Source: Bacteroidales bacterium (GTDB taxonomy: Bacteria; Bacteroidota; Bacteroidia; Bacteroidales; UBA932). Taken from it: DNA of 64,000 bases. A model generated the notes under the pieces. The model ran no database searches, had not been told where the DNA came from, and was given only the letters and a program-made list of their open reading frames with translations. Of the stretch, positions 33,973 to 43,415 are shown one piece after another. The DNA lies in contig JAGBAO010000005.1 of NCBI GenBank assembly GCA_017938925.1, positions 1 through 64,000 on the forward strand. Direction: 5' to 3'. Positions within the stretch are counted from its first letter, which is position 1. Each line of letters opens with the position of its first letter. Both the position numbers and the translations under genes were made by a program.

Positions 33973-35055
33973 TTATTTCAGATTGTTGAACTTCTTGAAC
34001 TCATCCACGATTTCGTCCGGAGTGAAGATGTTTCCTCCCTGTCTTCCGTAGAATCCCACAGGGCATGCTCCGTTGACAGCAAGTCTCACGTCGTCCACCA
34101 TCTGGCCGAGGTTCAGCTCGATGGTCATCATGCTCTTCACCTGGCTGGAAAGTTCCTGGAGTCTCTTTGTCGGGAACGGGAAGAGGGTCACCGGTCTGAG
34201 AAGACCTGCCTTGACGCCCTGTTCGCGGAGCTGGTCAACCACCGCTTCACAGATACGGGACGAGCATCCGAATGCAACGAAAAGATATTCTGCGTCCTCA
34301 GTCATATATTCCTCATATTTCACCTCATTCTCGCGTATCACCTCATACTTCGCTGCAAGCTTCTGGTTGAACTTCTCCTGCACGTCTGACTCGAGGGCGA
34401 GGGAAGTGATGACGTTATAAGGCCTGTCCGCAGTCTTGCCAGTAGTAGCCCATGGAGCGACTTTCAGAAGTTCCTCCTTAGTCATGCGAGGCTTCTCAGG
34501 GCGAAGTTCTACCTTCTCCATCATCTGACCAACTATACCGTCGGCAAGGATGATGACAGGAGTGCGGTACTTGAACGCGAGGTCGAATCCCCAGTCCACG
34601 AAGTCATACATGTCCTGTGCAGAAGCCGGTGCAAGCACGATGGCATTGTAGTCTCCGTGTCCGCCGCCCTTCACGCACTGGTTGTAGTCGCTCTGGCTCG
34701 GCTGGATGGTTCCAAGTCCTGGACCGCCGCGCTGGCAGTTCACGACAACGCATGGAAGCTCAGCTCCGGCAAGGTAGCTGAGTCCTTCGCACATGAGGCT
34801 GATTCCCGGTGAGCTTGAAGAGGTCATGACCTTCTTTCCGCAGCATGCACCGCCATATACCATGTTGATGGATGAGGTTTCACTCTCTGCCTGGAGGACG
34901 ACCATACCTGTAGTGAGCCATGGTCTTTCCTTCATGAGTGTCTCCATCACTTCAGACTGCGGAGTGATCGGATAACCGAAATATCCGTCCGCACCGTTGC
35001 GAATTGCCGATATGGCAATCGCTTCGTTTCCTTTCATCAAAATCTTTTCTGCCAT
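33973..35055 (-). CDS. 2-oxoacid:ferredoxin oxidoreductase alpha subunit (VorB/KorA type)
   Basis: The 360-residue subunit has the pyrimidine-binding domain, KGNEAIAISAIRNGADGYFGYPITPQSEVMETL, then GKKVMTSSSSPGISLMCEGLSYLAGAELPCVV near residue 73 and the C-terminal domain YLFVAFGCSSRICEAVVDQLR. In Bacteroidales databases such proteins are often called 3-methyl-2-oxobutanoate dehydrogenase subunit VorB, but a 2-oxoglutarate role is equally possible. The reduced ferredoxin formed could feed NfnAB. Four bases separate it from the ferredoxin gene. Confidence 0.9.
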   Translation of the reverse strand: MAEKILMKGNEAIAISAIRNGADGYFGYPITPQSEVMETLMKERPWLTTGMVVLQAESETSSINMVYGGACCGKKVMTSSSSPGISLMCEGLSYLAGAELPCVVVNCQRGGPGLGTIQPSQSDYNQCVKGGGHGDYNAIVLAPASAQDMYDFVDWGFDLAFKYRTPVIILADGIVGQMMEKVELRPEKPRMTKEELLKVAPWATTGKTADRPYNVITSLALESDVQEKFNQKLAAKYEVIRENEVKYEEYMTEDAEYLFVAFGCSSRICEAVVDQLREQGVKAGLLRPVTLFPFPTKRLQELSSQVKSMMTIELNLGQMVDDVRLAVNGACPVGFYGRQGGNIFTPDEIVDEFKKFNNLK

Positions 35056-35059
35056 ATCC

Positions 35060-35278
35060 TTAGATTTTAACTCTGTAAACAGTAATCACCGAATCAGGAC
35101 ATACGACCGCACAGTTTGAACAACCAATGCAGGCTTCGCCCACCATTTCGGCATAATGATAACCCTTGTTGTTGACCAGCTTCGAGAGTTCGATGCTCTT
35201 GGTCGGACAGTTTTCAACGCAGACACCGCAGCCTTTGCATTTCTGCGTATCTACCTCGATTGCTCCTTTGAATGCCAT
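35060..35278 (-). CDS. 4Fe-4S ferredoxin-like subunit of the 2-oxoacid oxidoreductase
   Basis: The 72-residue protein carries two 4Fe-4S motifs, CKGCGVCVENCP near residue 14 and CIGCSNCAVVCP near residue 51, that pass electrons from the TPP site to soluble ferredoxin. It is the first gene of the operon, with delta, alpha, beta, gamma order. Confidence 0.92.
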   Translation of the reverse strand: MAFKGAIEVDTQKCKGCGVCVENCPTKSIELSKLVNNKGYHYAEMVGEACIGCSNCAVVCPDSVITVYRVKI

Positions 35279-35328
35279 TATATTATAAGTTTAAAGTGTT
35301 ATATTCGGTTTGACTTACAAAAACCAAG

Positions 35329-35360
35329 TAAATATAAGGCATATTATTTGAATCATCAAA
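35329..35360 (-). promoter_or_regulatory. Promoter of the 2-oxoacid oxidoreductase operon
   Basis: On the minus strand TTTG (35360-35357) and TATATTTA (35336-35329) are 20 bases apart, differing from consensus only in the last base. The leader would be about 45 bases. Confidence 0.65.
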
Positions 35361-35430
35361 TATTTTTAAAATTTACTTCATACATGCTCCATGTGCCGCA
35401 GGTCTATTGGTAGTTTTAAAAGAAATTTCT

Positions 35431-35438
35431 TAACTTTG
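35431..35438 (+). promoter_or_regulatory. -7 box of the amidohydrolase/PNP operon
   Basis: TAACTTTG lies 20 bases before the ATG at 35459, with a partial -33 match (ATTGG) about 21 bases upstream. Confidence 0.55.
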
Positions 35439-35458
35439 GAAACTTTAAACTAACGTTT

Positions 35459-36724
35459 ATGGCTGGAATTCTGCTTAAAAATATAGAGTTGAACGGTTCG
35501 CAGTCTGATATCCTCATTGAGGGTAACAGTATATCTGATGTGGCTCCTGCGGGAAAAATCACCGTGAAGGATGCTGATGTTGAGACTGTCGACTGCACCG
35601 GAAAGGCTGCCGTGCCCGGTTTTGTGAACATGCACACCCATGCCGGCATGTCGATGATGAGGGGAGTCGGCGAGGATATAGCCTTCCATGAGTGGCTTGA
35701 CAGGATATGGAAGGTCGAGGAGAAACTTGATGAGGACCTTGTCTATCAGTCCACGCGGCTTGCATGTCTGGAGATGATAAAGACCGGAACCACTACGTTC
35801 AATGACCATTACTGGTATATGCCGATGGCCTACAAGGCAGCGACCGAGATGGGACTTCGTTCTGTGCTCGCTTATGTGATATGTGACAGAAACGACCCGG
35901 AAGAGTCTGAACGTCAGAAGATACAGTGTCAGCAGATGTATGAGGTTTCCAGGGCATGGGGAGATACTGCGACTTTCTGTATAGCCATACATGCGATATA
36001 TTCCGTGCGTGAGGAGATGATGGTCTGGGCGACCAGGTTTGCCCGTGAAAGGGGACTGAAGATTCATATTCATGTGTCTGAGACGAGAAAGGAGATTGAA
36101 GACTGCAAGGCTCAGCACGGGGGGATGTCCCCTGTGGAATACCTGGATTCTCTCGGAATCCTCGGTCCGGATGTGGTTGCCGCCCACACTCTCTGGCTTT
36201 CAGAGAAGGATGTGGAGATACTGGGAAAGAGGGGAGTCAACTGTGTTCATAATGTGAATTCAAATCTCAAGCTTGCGTCCGGCTACAGATTCCTTTATAA
36301 TGAACTGCGTGACGCCGGAGCAAATATCTGTCTTGGCACGGACGGATGTGCCTCTTCGAACAATCTGGATATGCTAGAGACCATGAAGACTTCAGCTATG
36401 ATTCAGAAGGCATGGAGGGATGATCCGACAGCCATGCCTCTGCCGGAAATCATGTCCATGGCTACGGCAAATGCAGGAAAGGCTCTGGGCCTGAATATAG
36501 GACGTATAGAGAAAGGTGCTCTTGCAGACATTCTGATTGTCGATACTGAGAACTACAGCTTCCTTTCACCGGCTTCATTCGAGGCCAATCTGATTTATTC
36601 TGCTCATTCTGACAGTATCGATTCGGTGATCTGCAACGGCCGTTTCGTCATGAGAGGAAGAGTTGTCCCAGGCGAGCAGCAGATCCTTGCAGACGCCCGT
36701 AAGGCTTTGGTTAAATTGTTATAG
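35459..36724 (+). CDS. Amidohydrolase, probable S-adenosylhomocysteine / methylthioadenosine deaminase
   Basis: The 421-residue zinc amidohydrolase has [13 protein letters not shown] near residue 59 (HxH), [10 protein letters not shown] near residue 202, [10 protein letters not shown] near residue 240 and the catalytic aspartate in [16 protein letters not shown] near residue 293. This pattern fits the MtaD/SAH deaminase group, related to chlorohydrolases and guanine deaminase. The next gene, 12 bases on, is a purine nucleoside phosphorylase, so a nucleoside or SAH deaminase in purine salvage is the likeliest role. The substrate is inferred, not shown. Confidence 0.82.
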   Translation: MAGILLKNIELNGSQSDILIEGNSISDVAPAGKITVKDADVETVDCTGKAAVPGFVNMHTHAGMSMMRGVGEDIAFHEWLDRIWKVEEKLDEDLVYQSTRLACLEMIKTGTTTFNDHYWYMPMAYKAATEMGLRSVLAYVICDRNDPEESERQKIQCQQMYEVSRAWGDTATFCIAIHAIYSVREEMMVWATRFARERGLKIHIHVSETRKEIEDCKAQHGGMSPVEYLDSLGILGPDVVAAHTLWLSEKDVEILGKRGVNCVHNVNSNLKLASGYRFLYNELRDAGANICLGTDGCASSNNLDMLETMKTSAMIQKAWRDDPTAMPLPEIMSMATANAGKALGLNIGRIEKGALADILIVDTENYSFLSPASFEANLIYSAHSDSIDSVICNGRFVMRGRVVPGEQQILADARKALVKLL

Positions 36725-36735
36725 AACAAGATATT

Positions 36736-37563
36736 ATGGATCCAAGAGTAGAAAGAATAATGACTGCCGCTGATTATGTGGCTTCAAGGTTGGACGGTCA
36801 CAAGCCGATGGTGGGCATAGTGCTCGGAAGCGGGCTTGGCAAACTTGCTGAAAAGATAGAGGACAAGATAGTGATTCCTTACAAGGAAATACCTGGGTTC
36901 CCGGTGTCGACTGCAATCGGACACAAGGGAAATTTCATCGCAGGATATCTCGGTGGAAAGCCTGTGATCGCAATGCAGGGACGTTTCCATTATTATGAGG
37001 GCTACACCATGGAACTCGTAACGCTCCCGATCCGTGTGATGAAGGTGCTCGGAATACAGTACCTTTTCGTGTCCAATGCGGCAGGAGGAGTCAATTTTGA
37101 CTTCAAGGTGGGAGACCTCATGGTCATCACCGATCACATAAGTCATCTGCCTAATCCTCTGATTGGTCCTAATATGCCAGAGTTCGGTCCTCGTTTCCCT
37201 GACATGACTCGCCCATATGACCTGGATCTGAGGAAGAAGGCCTTTGAGATTGCTGCAGATCTGGGAATCACCCTCAAGCAGGGAGTGTATTTCGCTGGAA
37301 CAGGTCCTTCTTACGAGACGCCTGCAGAGTATAAATATTTCCGTCTGATCGGAGGAGATGCTGTGGGTATGTCCACTATCCCGGAGGTCATCGTGGCCCG
37401 TCATTCGGATATTCCGGTCTTCGGAATGTCAGTCATCACGAATGAGGCTCACGACGATTATGCAGAGGACTATGTGAATGACGGAGACGATGTTGTCGTG
37501 GCTGCTGATGCTGCTGCGGACAGGATGACCACGCTGTTTACGGAACTGATTGCATCACTCTGA
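36736..37563 (+). CDS. punA: Purine nucleoside phosphorylase (trimeric type)
   Basis: The 275-residue enzyme splits inosine or guanosine with phosphate to base and ribose 1-phosphate. LGSGLG near residue 31 and TAIGHKGNF near residue 61 bind phosphate, GRFHYYEGY follows near residue 82, SNAAGGVN near residue 115 binds the base, and [36 protein letters not shown] near residue 190 completes the site. It shares a transcript with the deaminase and ends at a hairpin. Confidence 0.92.
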   Translation: MDPRVERIMTAADYVASRLDGHKPMVGIVLGSGLGKLAEKIEDKIVIPYKEIPGFPVSTAIGHKGNFIAGYLGGKPVIAMQGRFHYYEGYTMELVTLPIRVMKVLGIQYLFVSNAAGGVNFDFKVGDLMVITDHISHLPNPLIGPNMPEFGPRFPDMTRPYDLDLRKKAFEIAADLGITLKQGVYFAGTGPSYETPAEYKYFRLIGGDAVGMSTIPEVIVARHSDIPVFGMSVITNEAHDDYAEDYVNDGDDVVVAADAAADRMTTLFTELIASL

Positions 37564-37585
37564 TATCAGTCTTAAAGATCAAAAC

Positions 37586-37642
37586 TGGCCGTTTTTGTGT
37601 TTTATATCCCGAATTTCCAGGGTAGAAACGCAAAAACGGCCA
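37586..37642. terminator. Bidirectional terminator between punA and nadE
   Basis: TGGCCGTTTTTG (37586-37597) pairs with CAAAAACGGCCA (37631-37642), with further T/A pairing inside the loop. It lies between convergent genes and gives U-runs on both strands. Confidence 0.8.
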
Positions 37643-37660
37643 TATTTGAGTTTTTGAATC

Positions 37661-39562
37661 TTAGAGTTCAGCAAGATAGTCCGTACTCCATGCATCAGAA
37701 GGCATCATCCAGCCTCCGCGTGGAGAGAGACTCACTGAGCAGACCTGAGGGCCGTCCGGCATGCACGAGCGTTTGAACTGCTGGCTGAAGAATCGTCTTA
37801 TGAAGGTCTTCAGCCATTTGAGTATGACAGCGTCTTCATATTCGCCGGCAAATGCCTTCCTGGCAAGGAAATATATCTTTTCAGGAGCAAATCCCATCTT
37901 TACCATATTATATAGGAAGAAGTCATGCAGTTCGTATGGTCCGACAAGGTCTTCTGTGACCTGGGCTATGGTTCCGTCTGCAGCGGCCGGAAGGAGTTCC
38001 GGGCTGATAGGGGTGCCGAGGATGTCTTCGAGGATATCCCTGACTGTGCGGCCGTCTGCTGATTCATTCCCGAATCGGTTTGCTGCCGCCCATGCCACAA
38101 TGCTTCTGACCATTGTCTTAGGCACGCCGGCGTTCACTCCGTACATGGACATGTGGTCTCCGTTGTAGGTGGCCCAGCCGAGAGCGAGTTCCGACATGTC
38201 TCCTGTTCCTATCACGATGCCGCCTTCCTTGTTGGCCAGGTCCATCAGGATCTGGGTCCTCTCACGTGCCTGGGAGTTCTCGTATGTGGCATCGTGTACG
38301 GAAGGATCGTGGTCTATGTCCTTGAAATGCTGTTCGACAGCGGGGCCGATAGGAATCTCCAAGCCAGTCACCCCGAGTGCATTCATAAGGTCCCATGCAT
38401 TATTCTTGGTGCGGGAGGTCGTGCCGAATCCAGGCATTGTCACGCCGATGATTTCCTTGCGTGAACGTCCTGTACTGTCAAATGCGAGAGCGGCAACAAG
38501 CAGGGCCAGTGTGCTGTCCAGACCTCCCGATATGCCCATGATTACTGTCTTGCAGTTGATGTGGGATATTCTTTTGGCGAGAGCTGAGACCTGTATTGCC
38601 AGTGCGTCACGACATCCGGCCTCCATATCTGCTTTCGGGAGGAATGGAGACGGTTCCACATATCTGTGGAATTCCTTTTCGAAATCGGTCTCTGCCGTGA
38701 ATCCGAGGTCTAGGCAGCAAGCCGGAACCTGGCCGAGTGAGGCTGAGGTGAGACGCCTGTTCTCTATTCCCTCCAGATCGACATCAGCGAATGTAATCGA
38801 GGACTTGAGGAATCTTTCGTTTTCCGACAGCAGGTTTCCGCTCTCCCAGATCGAGGCATAGCCTGCATATACGTTATCCTGAGTTGATTCTCCCGTGCCG
38901 GCTGAGGCATGGATATATGCCGTGGAAGTCATTCTGCTCAGATGTGCCAGACTCTCCCGGACTGTCTTGTGACTGTCAAGTGTCTCGATGTCTGCGCTGA
39001 GATGAAGAACCATGTGTGCGCTGGAGCAGATGCTCATGAAAGCTTCAGGAACGGTCACGTCTTCTCCCACTTGAATCGCAAATACTCCCTTTCCTACCTT
39101 GAAATGCAGGTCCGGAGATATCTCGCATTCCTGTCCTGCATATGTGATGACGTCATAGTCGGTGAGGTCCGCGCCAGAAGCAAACCAGCGTCTGTTTTCT
39201 GCAGAGATACATTTCTTTGGAACAATGCCGGCCACCTTGCCGTCCTTTATGACGACAGCGCAGCTGTACAGATTGCCGCAGACAGGGACCGGTGCCCCCA
39301 CCACAACTGCCAGGTCCTTTCCTGATGTGAATCCGGCAATTCCGGCAATCCCGTCTTCCGCTGACTTGGTGAGTTGGCGGTTGAAGAAAAGGTCTGCGCA
39401 TGTTGCGCCTGTAACGGATAATTCCGGAAATACTACAATTGCAGCCTCTTTGCCGGCTGCTTCTTCGATAAGTCTGCATATATCGGCGACATTATGTCCG
39501 ACAGAAGCCACTCTGACTTCCGGAACAGCTGCCGCTACTCTGATAAATCCGTAATCTTTCAT
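37661..39562 (-). CDS. nadE: NAD+ synthase, glutaminase domain lacks its catalytic Cys
   Basis: The 633-residue protein joins a nitrilase-type glutaminase domain (about 1-270) to an ATP-dependent NAD synthetase domain (about 310-600) with GISGGLDSTLALLVAAL near residue 346 and IGTGDMSELALGWATYNGDHMSMYGVN near residue 450. The enzyme amidates nicotinic acid adenine dinucleotide. In the glutaminase the Glu (VVFPELSVTGA) and Lys (IVPKKCIS) are present. The nucleophile motif, normally ICEDLW, reads IQVGEDVTVP, with Gly in place of Cys. It may therefore need free ammonia. It is a single gene convergent with punA. Confidence 0.9.
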   Translation of the reverse strand: MKDYGFIRVAAAVPEVRVASVGHNVADICRLIEEAAGKEAAIVVFPELSVTGATCADLFFNRQLTKSAEDGIAGIAGFTSGKDLAVVVGAPVPVCGNLYSCAVVIKDGKVAGIVPKKCISAENRRWFASGADLTDYDVITYAGQECEISPDLHFKVGKGVFAIQVGEDVTVPEAFMSICSSAHMVLHLSADIETLDSHKTVRESLAHLSRMTSTAYIHASAGTGESTQDNVYAGYASIWESGNLLSENERFLKSSITFADVDLEGIENRRLTSASLGQVPACCLDLGFTAETDFEKEFHRYVEPSPFLPKADMEAGCRDALAIQVSALAKRISHINCKTVIMGISGGLDSTLALLVAALAFDSTGRSRKEIIGVTMPGFGTTSRTKNNAWDLMNALGVTGLEIPIGPAVEQHFKDIDHDPSVHDATYENSQARERTQILMDLANKEGGIVIGTGDMSELALGWATYNGDHMSMYGVNAGVPKTMVRSIVAWAAANRFGNESADGRTVRDILEDILGTPISPELLPAAADGTIAQVTEDLVGPYELHDFFLYNMVKMGFAPEKIYFLARKAFAGEYEDAVILKWLKTFIRRFFSQQFKRSCMPDGPQVCSVSLSPRGGWMMPSDAWSTDYLAEL

Positions 39563-39636
39563 CTTTCTGTGTTTATGTCTGTGGCGTTGTTTCTGGGACG
39601 GTTTCGCCGTAAAACTGTGACCGTTGTAAAATAAAA

Positions 39637-39654
39637 GGACAGCCGAAGCTGTCC
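39637..39654 (-). terminator. Terminator of the PUR-family gene
   Basis: GGACAGC (39637-39643) pairs with GCTGTCC (39648-39654) around a 4-base loop (TTCG on the minus strand), followed on that strand by TTTTATTTTA, 12 bases after the stop. Confidence 0.9.
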
Positions 39655-39666
39655 TCTTACCATATA

Positions 39667-39999
39667 CTAAAGTTCTTCAAAGTTCACATCAGAATATTTA
39701 GCTTCGGCTCCACCGTCTTTCAGGCAGTTTGTCCTGATGTACTGAATGACTTCTTCCAGTCCTTCCGCAAATTTCTCAAAATCCTCCTTGTACAGGAAAA
39801 TCTTGTGTTTGTCATAAGCGAAATGTCCGTTTGCATCCACCCTGCGCTTGCTTTCAGTGATCGTCAGGTAATAATCGTTGCCTTTGGTGGCCTTGACGTC
39901 AAAGAAATATGTACGCTTTCCAGCTCTTACAGGTTTTGAATATACATCCTCACCTGTGCGGTCCTGAGCATTTGCTCCATCGTAATCCTCACTATACAT
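39667..39999 (-). CDS. PUR-family nucleic-acid-binding protein (DUF3276)
   Basis: The 110-residue protein has the PUR repeat fold: VYSKPVRAGKRTYFFDVKATKGNDYYLTITESKR near residue 19, then KHKIFLYKEDFEKFAEGLEEVIQYI. Small proteins of this type bind single-stranded DNA or RNA and are common in Bacteroidota and spirochaetes. A minus-strand box TAACTTTG at 40034-40027 lies upstream. It is a single-gene unit. Confidence 0.87.
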   Translation of the reverse strand: MYSEDYDGANAQDRTGEDVYSKPVRAGKRTYFFDVKATKGNDYYLTITESKRRVDANGHFAYDKHKIFLYKEDFEKFAEGLEEVIQYIRTNCLKDGGAEAKYSDVNFEEL

Positions 40000-40026
40000 A
40001 TCTTGTCTTTTTTTAGTAAATCTTTA

Positions 40027-40065
40027 CAAAGTTAGAGATTTTTCTGAAAAATGAATGTATCTTTG
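40027..40065. promoter_or_regulatory. Divergent -7 boxes, PUR gene and nusB operon
   Basis: TAACTTTG reads on the minus strand (40034-40027) toward the PUR gene, and TATCTTTG on the plus strand (40058-40065) toward nusB. Neither has a clear TTTG at the expected -33 position. Confidence 0.6.
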
Positions 40066-40085
40066 TGGAAATTTTACGGAAAAAT

Positions 40086-41045
40086 ATGCTTAATAGAAGA
40101 ATTCTCAGAATCAAGGCCTTTAAAACCCTCTACGGCAGCGTTTTGTCAGGCAATATGTCATTGGCTCAGGCAGAATCCCAGCTGGAGGTTTCATGCGAGG
40201 CGACAAGAGACCTTTATATCTATATGCTTGGAATCGTTTCCCCTTTGACTGCCATTGCCCGTGACAGGATCGAGGCGGCAAAGGCTAAGTTCAATCCGAC
40301 AGAGGAGGAGAGGAATCCGAACATGAAGTTCGTGGAGAACTCCCTGGCGACACTTCTGGATGAGGATGTAGATTTCAAGAAGGTCTTCACGAAGAAGAAG
40401 TTCGGTTGGCAGCAGTATGACCTTTTCCTTAAGAAGGTCATGTCTTCGGTTGTGACAAAGGATTATTATGCTGAATATATGGCTTCTGACGAAAGGTCAT
40501 TGGAGCAGGACTGCAAGCTTTTCACCAGAATTTTCGAGGAGGAATTCGTTGACAGCGACGAACTTGAGGCTATTCTCGAAGAAAAGTCCCTGTATTGGTA
40601 TGAGGATCTTCCGTATGCCCTTACATGGTGCTGCAAGACGTTCAAGTCACTTGCAAAGGGAGAGGGATTCAGCATGCCGCCGCTTTATCAGAGTGAACTC
40701 CTTACCGGTGAAGGCGTCGAAAGTGACAAATATTTTGTCAGGAAACTTCTTCAGTCTTCATATGCAGGTTATGAGAAGTATTCGGCATTGGTGGCGGATT
40801 CGGTGACCGGCTGGGAAAAGGACAGGCTCTTTTCGACTGATGTCGTTCTCATCGTGATGGGACTTGCCGAGGCTGCCAATTTCCCGACTATCCCAGTCAA
40901 GGTGACCATCAACGAGTATGTGGAGATTGCAAAGCATTTCGGAACTCCGAAGAGCCGTTCGTTTGTGAACGGACTTCTTGATAAACTGGTTCAGTCTTTG
41001 ACAGAAGACGGGCAGATCGTGAAGGAAGGCAAAGGCCTTCTCTAA
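40086..41045 (+). CDS. nusB: Transcription antitermination protein NusB, long Bacteroidota form
   Basis: The 319-residue protein opens MLNRRILRIKAFKTLYGSVLSG, a NusB start, and carries the NusB RNA-binding fold in its last 130 residues (DLFLKKVMSS, VLIVMGLAEAANFPTIPVKVTINEYVEIAKHFGTPKSRSFVNGLLDKL). It helps antitermination on rRNA operons. The ATG at 40086 is preferred to a GTG at 40065 that lies on the -7 box. It heads a seven-gene operon, followed by yajC. Confidence 0.9.
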   Translation: MLNRRILRIKAFKTLYGSVLSGNMSLAQAESQLEVSCEATRDLYIYMLGIVSPLTAIARDRIEAAKAKFNPTEEERNPNMKFVENSLATLLDEDVDFKKVFTKKKFGWQQYDLFLKKVMSSVVTKDYYAEYMASDERSLEQDCKLFTRIFEEEFVDSDELEAILEEKSLYWYEDLPYALTWCCKTFKSLAKGEGFSMPPLYQSELLTGEGVESDKYFVRKLLQSSYAGYEKYSALVADSVTGWEKDRLFSTDVVLIVMGLAEAANFPTIPVKVTINEYVEIAKHFGTPKSRSFVNGLLDKLVQSLTEDGQIVKEGKGLL

Positions 41046-41075
41046 CAGGTATAAACAATTAAAAATCAAATAGGA

Positions 41076-41393
41076 ATGAATTTATTTGCACTTTTACAGG
41101 CTGCTCCGGCAGCTCAGCCTCAGGGAGGCGGTTGGTCTATGTGGATCATGCTTGCTCTCATTTTTGTGGTAATGTGGTTCTTCATGATCCGTCCGCAGAG
41201 AAAGCAGCAGAAGGAGCTTCAGAATTTCCGTGACTCTCTCAAGAAGGGTGACAAGGTGGTTACTATCGGAGGAATTTACGGAACAGTTTGCGAGATCAAG
41301 GAAAACAACGTTCTCATCGAGGTTGACAACAACGTGAAGATCCGTGTGAGCAAGAATGCTCTCGTAAAGGATTTCACTGAGACCGTACAGTAG
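41076..41393 (+). CDS. yajC: Preprotein translocase subunit YajC
   Basis: The 105-residue protein has a single span (MWIMLALIFVVMWFFMIRPQRKQQKE near residue 22) and the YajC motif GDKVVTIGGIYGTVCEIKENNVLIEV. It associates with SecDF-YidC at the inner membrane. It lies 30 bases after nusB and 9 before the YbbR-like gene. Confidence 0.93.
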   Translation: MNLFALLQAAPAAQPQGGGWSMWIMLALIFVVMWFFMIRPQRKQQKELQNFRDSLKKGDKVVTIGGIYGTVCEIKENNVLIEVDNNVKIRVSKNALVKDFTETVQ

Positions 41394-41402
41394 CAGCGCT
41401 TA

Positions 41403-42377
41403 ATGAGAGACACTCGTCATAAGCTGCTTAAAGCATTGAATTTCAATAGGAGAGACTGGGTGGTACTTCTGCTGGCTCTCCTGTTGGCGTTTAGTATATG
41501 GCTTATACATAATCTGTCTCTCAGATATAATGACTATCTCAATGCCTCCGTCATTGCGGTATGCAACATCGACGGACATTCGGAGACTTCCGCCAACAGG
41601 TGCGAGGTCATGGCAAGATGCAGGACTACAGGATATAATGTCCTGAAATACAACAGAAAGGCAAAGCACGGCTCTAAGAAGGTAGCATTCAGCCCTGCAG
41701 TTATGAAGCATGACAGGGATGATATCTATTATGTGACTTCCGCTGATCTTCAGGAATATGCTCACTTGATTTATGGAGACAATGTGACAGTGGAGTACTT
41801 TGTTTCGGATACTCTTTTCTTCCGGTTCCCTTATCAGGACAGCAAGAAAGTGCCCGTGAGCATTGTGTCCTCCCTGTCGTTCAGACCGCAGTATATGAGC
41901 TATGGCGAACTGACCTGCGTGCCTGACAGCGTGGTGATATATGGTGAAAGGAAAAAACTGGAATCTGTCTCCCGAGTATATACCGCCCCGGTGAAGCACT
42001 CTGATCTGAATGAGGATGTACGGGGACTTGTGGACCTTGAAAAGATAAGGGGAGTGAGGATGTCGGTTTCTGAAGTGCATTATTCTCTGGATGTAACTCG
42101 TTTTGTTGCGTTAAGCGGCCGTAAGCGCGTGATTCCAGTCAACGTTCCGGCAGGGAAGGATATGATTGTCTTTCCATCGTATGTGGATGTGACATGGAAC
42201 TGTGTTTTTCCTATGAATGAGGACAAGACTTCCGACATGGAAATTGTGGCCGATTATAATGATTTCGTCAGATCTCTCAGCGGAAAATGTGTCGTGAAAC
42301 CGTCCGCCCTTCCTGCCGGAGTCATTTCATGCCAAGTCAGTCCGGAAGTCGTTGACTGTGTCCTGGAGGAACTGTGA
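41403..42377 (+). CDS. YbbR-like domain protein
   Basis: The 324-residue protein has one N-terminal span (WVVLLLALLLAFSIWLIHNLS near residue 19) and an extracytoplasmic part with YbbR-like repeats. In Firmicutes YbbR (CdaR) regulates a diadenylate cyclase; in Bacteroidota the role is not established and no such cyclase is adjacent. Its stop overlaps the coaE start (TGATG). Confidence 0.8.
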   Translation: MRDTRHKLLKALNFNRRDWVVLLLALLLAFSIWLIHNLSLRYNDYLNASVIAVCNIDGHSETSANRCEVMARCRTTGYNVLKYNRKAKHGSKKVAFSPAVMKHDRDDIYYVTSADLQEYAHLIYGDNVTVEYFVSDTLFFRFPYQDSKKVPVSIVSSLSFRPQYMSYGELTCVPDSVVIYGERKKLESVSRVYTAPVKHSDLNEDVRGLVDLEKIRGVRMSVSEVHYSLDVTRFVALSGRKRVIPVNVPAGKDMIVFPSYVDVTWNCVFPMNEDKTSDMEIVADYNDFVRSLSGKCVVKPSALPAGVISCQVSPEVVDCVLEEL

Positions 42378-42994
42378 TGACTGTATGCGTGGTGACAGGG
42401 GGGATCGGCAGCGGGAAGTCGACTGTCTGCTCCATGATGAACAGACTGTACGGATGTCCCGTGTATGTCGCTGACGACAGGGCCAAGGAACTCTATCTGT
42501 CTCATCCTTCTCTTCTGGAGGAAATAGAGAAGAGGCTTGTGATGAATCTTCGGGATAGTGAAGGCGGGTTCTTGCCCTCACTGCTGGCGCAGAGGATATT
42601 TGCGGAGCCCGAGGCTTTGAATATAGTTGAAAGTCTGCTGTTCCCGGTGCTTATGGAGGATTTCAATTCGTGGAAGTCCGGATTCCGTGATAAGGACTTT
42701 GTCGTTTTTGAGTCTGCAACAGTTCTGGAAAAGGACTTTTTTGATGGATTCGGTGATTGTGTCCTTCTTGTAGATGCGCCACGTAATGTCAGGACGGAGA
42801 GGACAGCCATGAGGGACAGGGTGTCGGTTGATGCAGTTGACTCCCGCATGAAGAACCAGTCTTTGATGAACAGGCTTTCAGATGGAGAGACAGATGATCG
42901 TATAGATCATGTCTTGGTCAATGATTCGTCATTGCCTGCACTTGAACTTAAGGTTCGTGAGTTTGTAGAGAAATTTTTACTAAAGAATAATTGA
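42377..42994 (+). CDS. coaE: Dephospho-CoA kinase
   Basis: The 205-residue P-loop kinase makes the last step of coenzyme A synthesis. VTGGIGSGKSTVCSMM is the Walker A region, VYVADDRAKELY near residue 33 binds substrate, and VFESATVLEKDFFDGFGDCVLLVDAP near residue 113 follows. The ATG at 42377 overlaps the previous stop; a GTG one codon earlier is possible. It is 1 base from the DUF5606 gene. Confidence 0.92.
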   Translation: MTVCVVTGGIGSGKSTVCSMMNRLYGCPVYVADDRAKELYLSHPSLLEEIEKRLVMNLRDSEGGFLPSLLAQRIFAEPEALNIVESLLFPVLMEDFNSWKSGFRDKDFVVFESATVLEKDFFDGFGDCVLLVDAPRNVRTERTAMRDRVSVDAVDSRMKNQSLMNRLSDGETDDRIDHVLVNDSSLPALELKVREFVEKFLLKNN

Positions 42995-42995
42995 T

Positions 42996-43415
42996 ATGAA
43001 AACAGATCTGAGCAAGGTTCTGGCGATTTCCGGCCAGAGCGGATTGTATAACTATGTTTCACACTCCAGGACAGGAGTGATCGTGGAGGCTCTTGCTGAC
43101 AAGAAGAGAAGCAATGTGAGCGCTTCAGGCAAGGTGACTTCTCTTGCGGATATCTCCATCTACACTGATGATGAGGAGGTAAAGCTCCAGCAGGTGTTCC
43201 TGAATATGAAGGAGGTTCTCGGTGACGCTGATGCTCCTACATCGAAGGCAAAGCCTGAGGAACTCAAGGCTCTCTTCGAGAAGGCTCTTCCGACATATGA
43301 CCGCGACCGTTTCTATGTTTCGCACATGAAGAAGGTGGTTGACTGGTATAACGCACTCAAGAACCACGCTTCACTTGATTTCGTAGAGCCTGAGTCTGAA
43401 GATGCAGAGGCTTAG
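42996..43415 (+). CDS. DUF5606 family protein
   Basis: The 139-residue protein matches a conserved Bacteroidota family of unknown role: LSKVLAISGQSGLYNYVSHSRTGVIVEAL, then ISIYTDDEEVKLQQVFLNM and FYVSHMKKVVDWYNALKNH. It has no signal peptide, spans or known catalytic motif. The acidic tail overlaps the rimO start by 14 bases. The constant place next to coaE and rimO in the order hints at a housekeeping task. Confidence 0.82.
   Translation: MKTDLSKVLAISGQSGLYNYVSHSRTGVIVEALADKKRSNVSASGKVTSLADISIYTDDEEVKLQQVFLNMKEVLGDADAPTSKAKPEELKALFEKALPTYDRDRFYVSHMKKVVDWYNALKNHASLDFVEPESEDAEA

Noticed and set aside
35450..36187. A 245-codon minus-strand frame opposite the amidohydrolase gene
   Set aside because: The amidohydrolase has all its metal motifs; this is a shadow.
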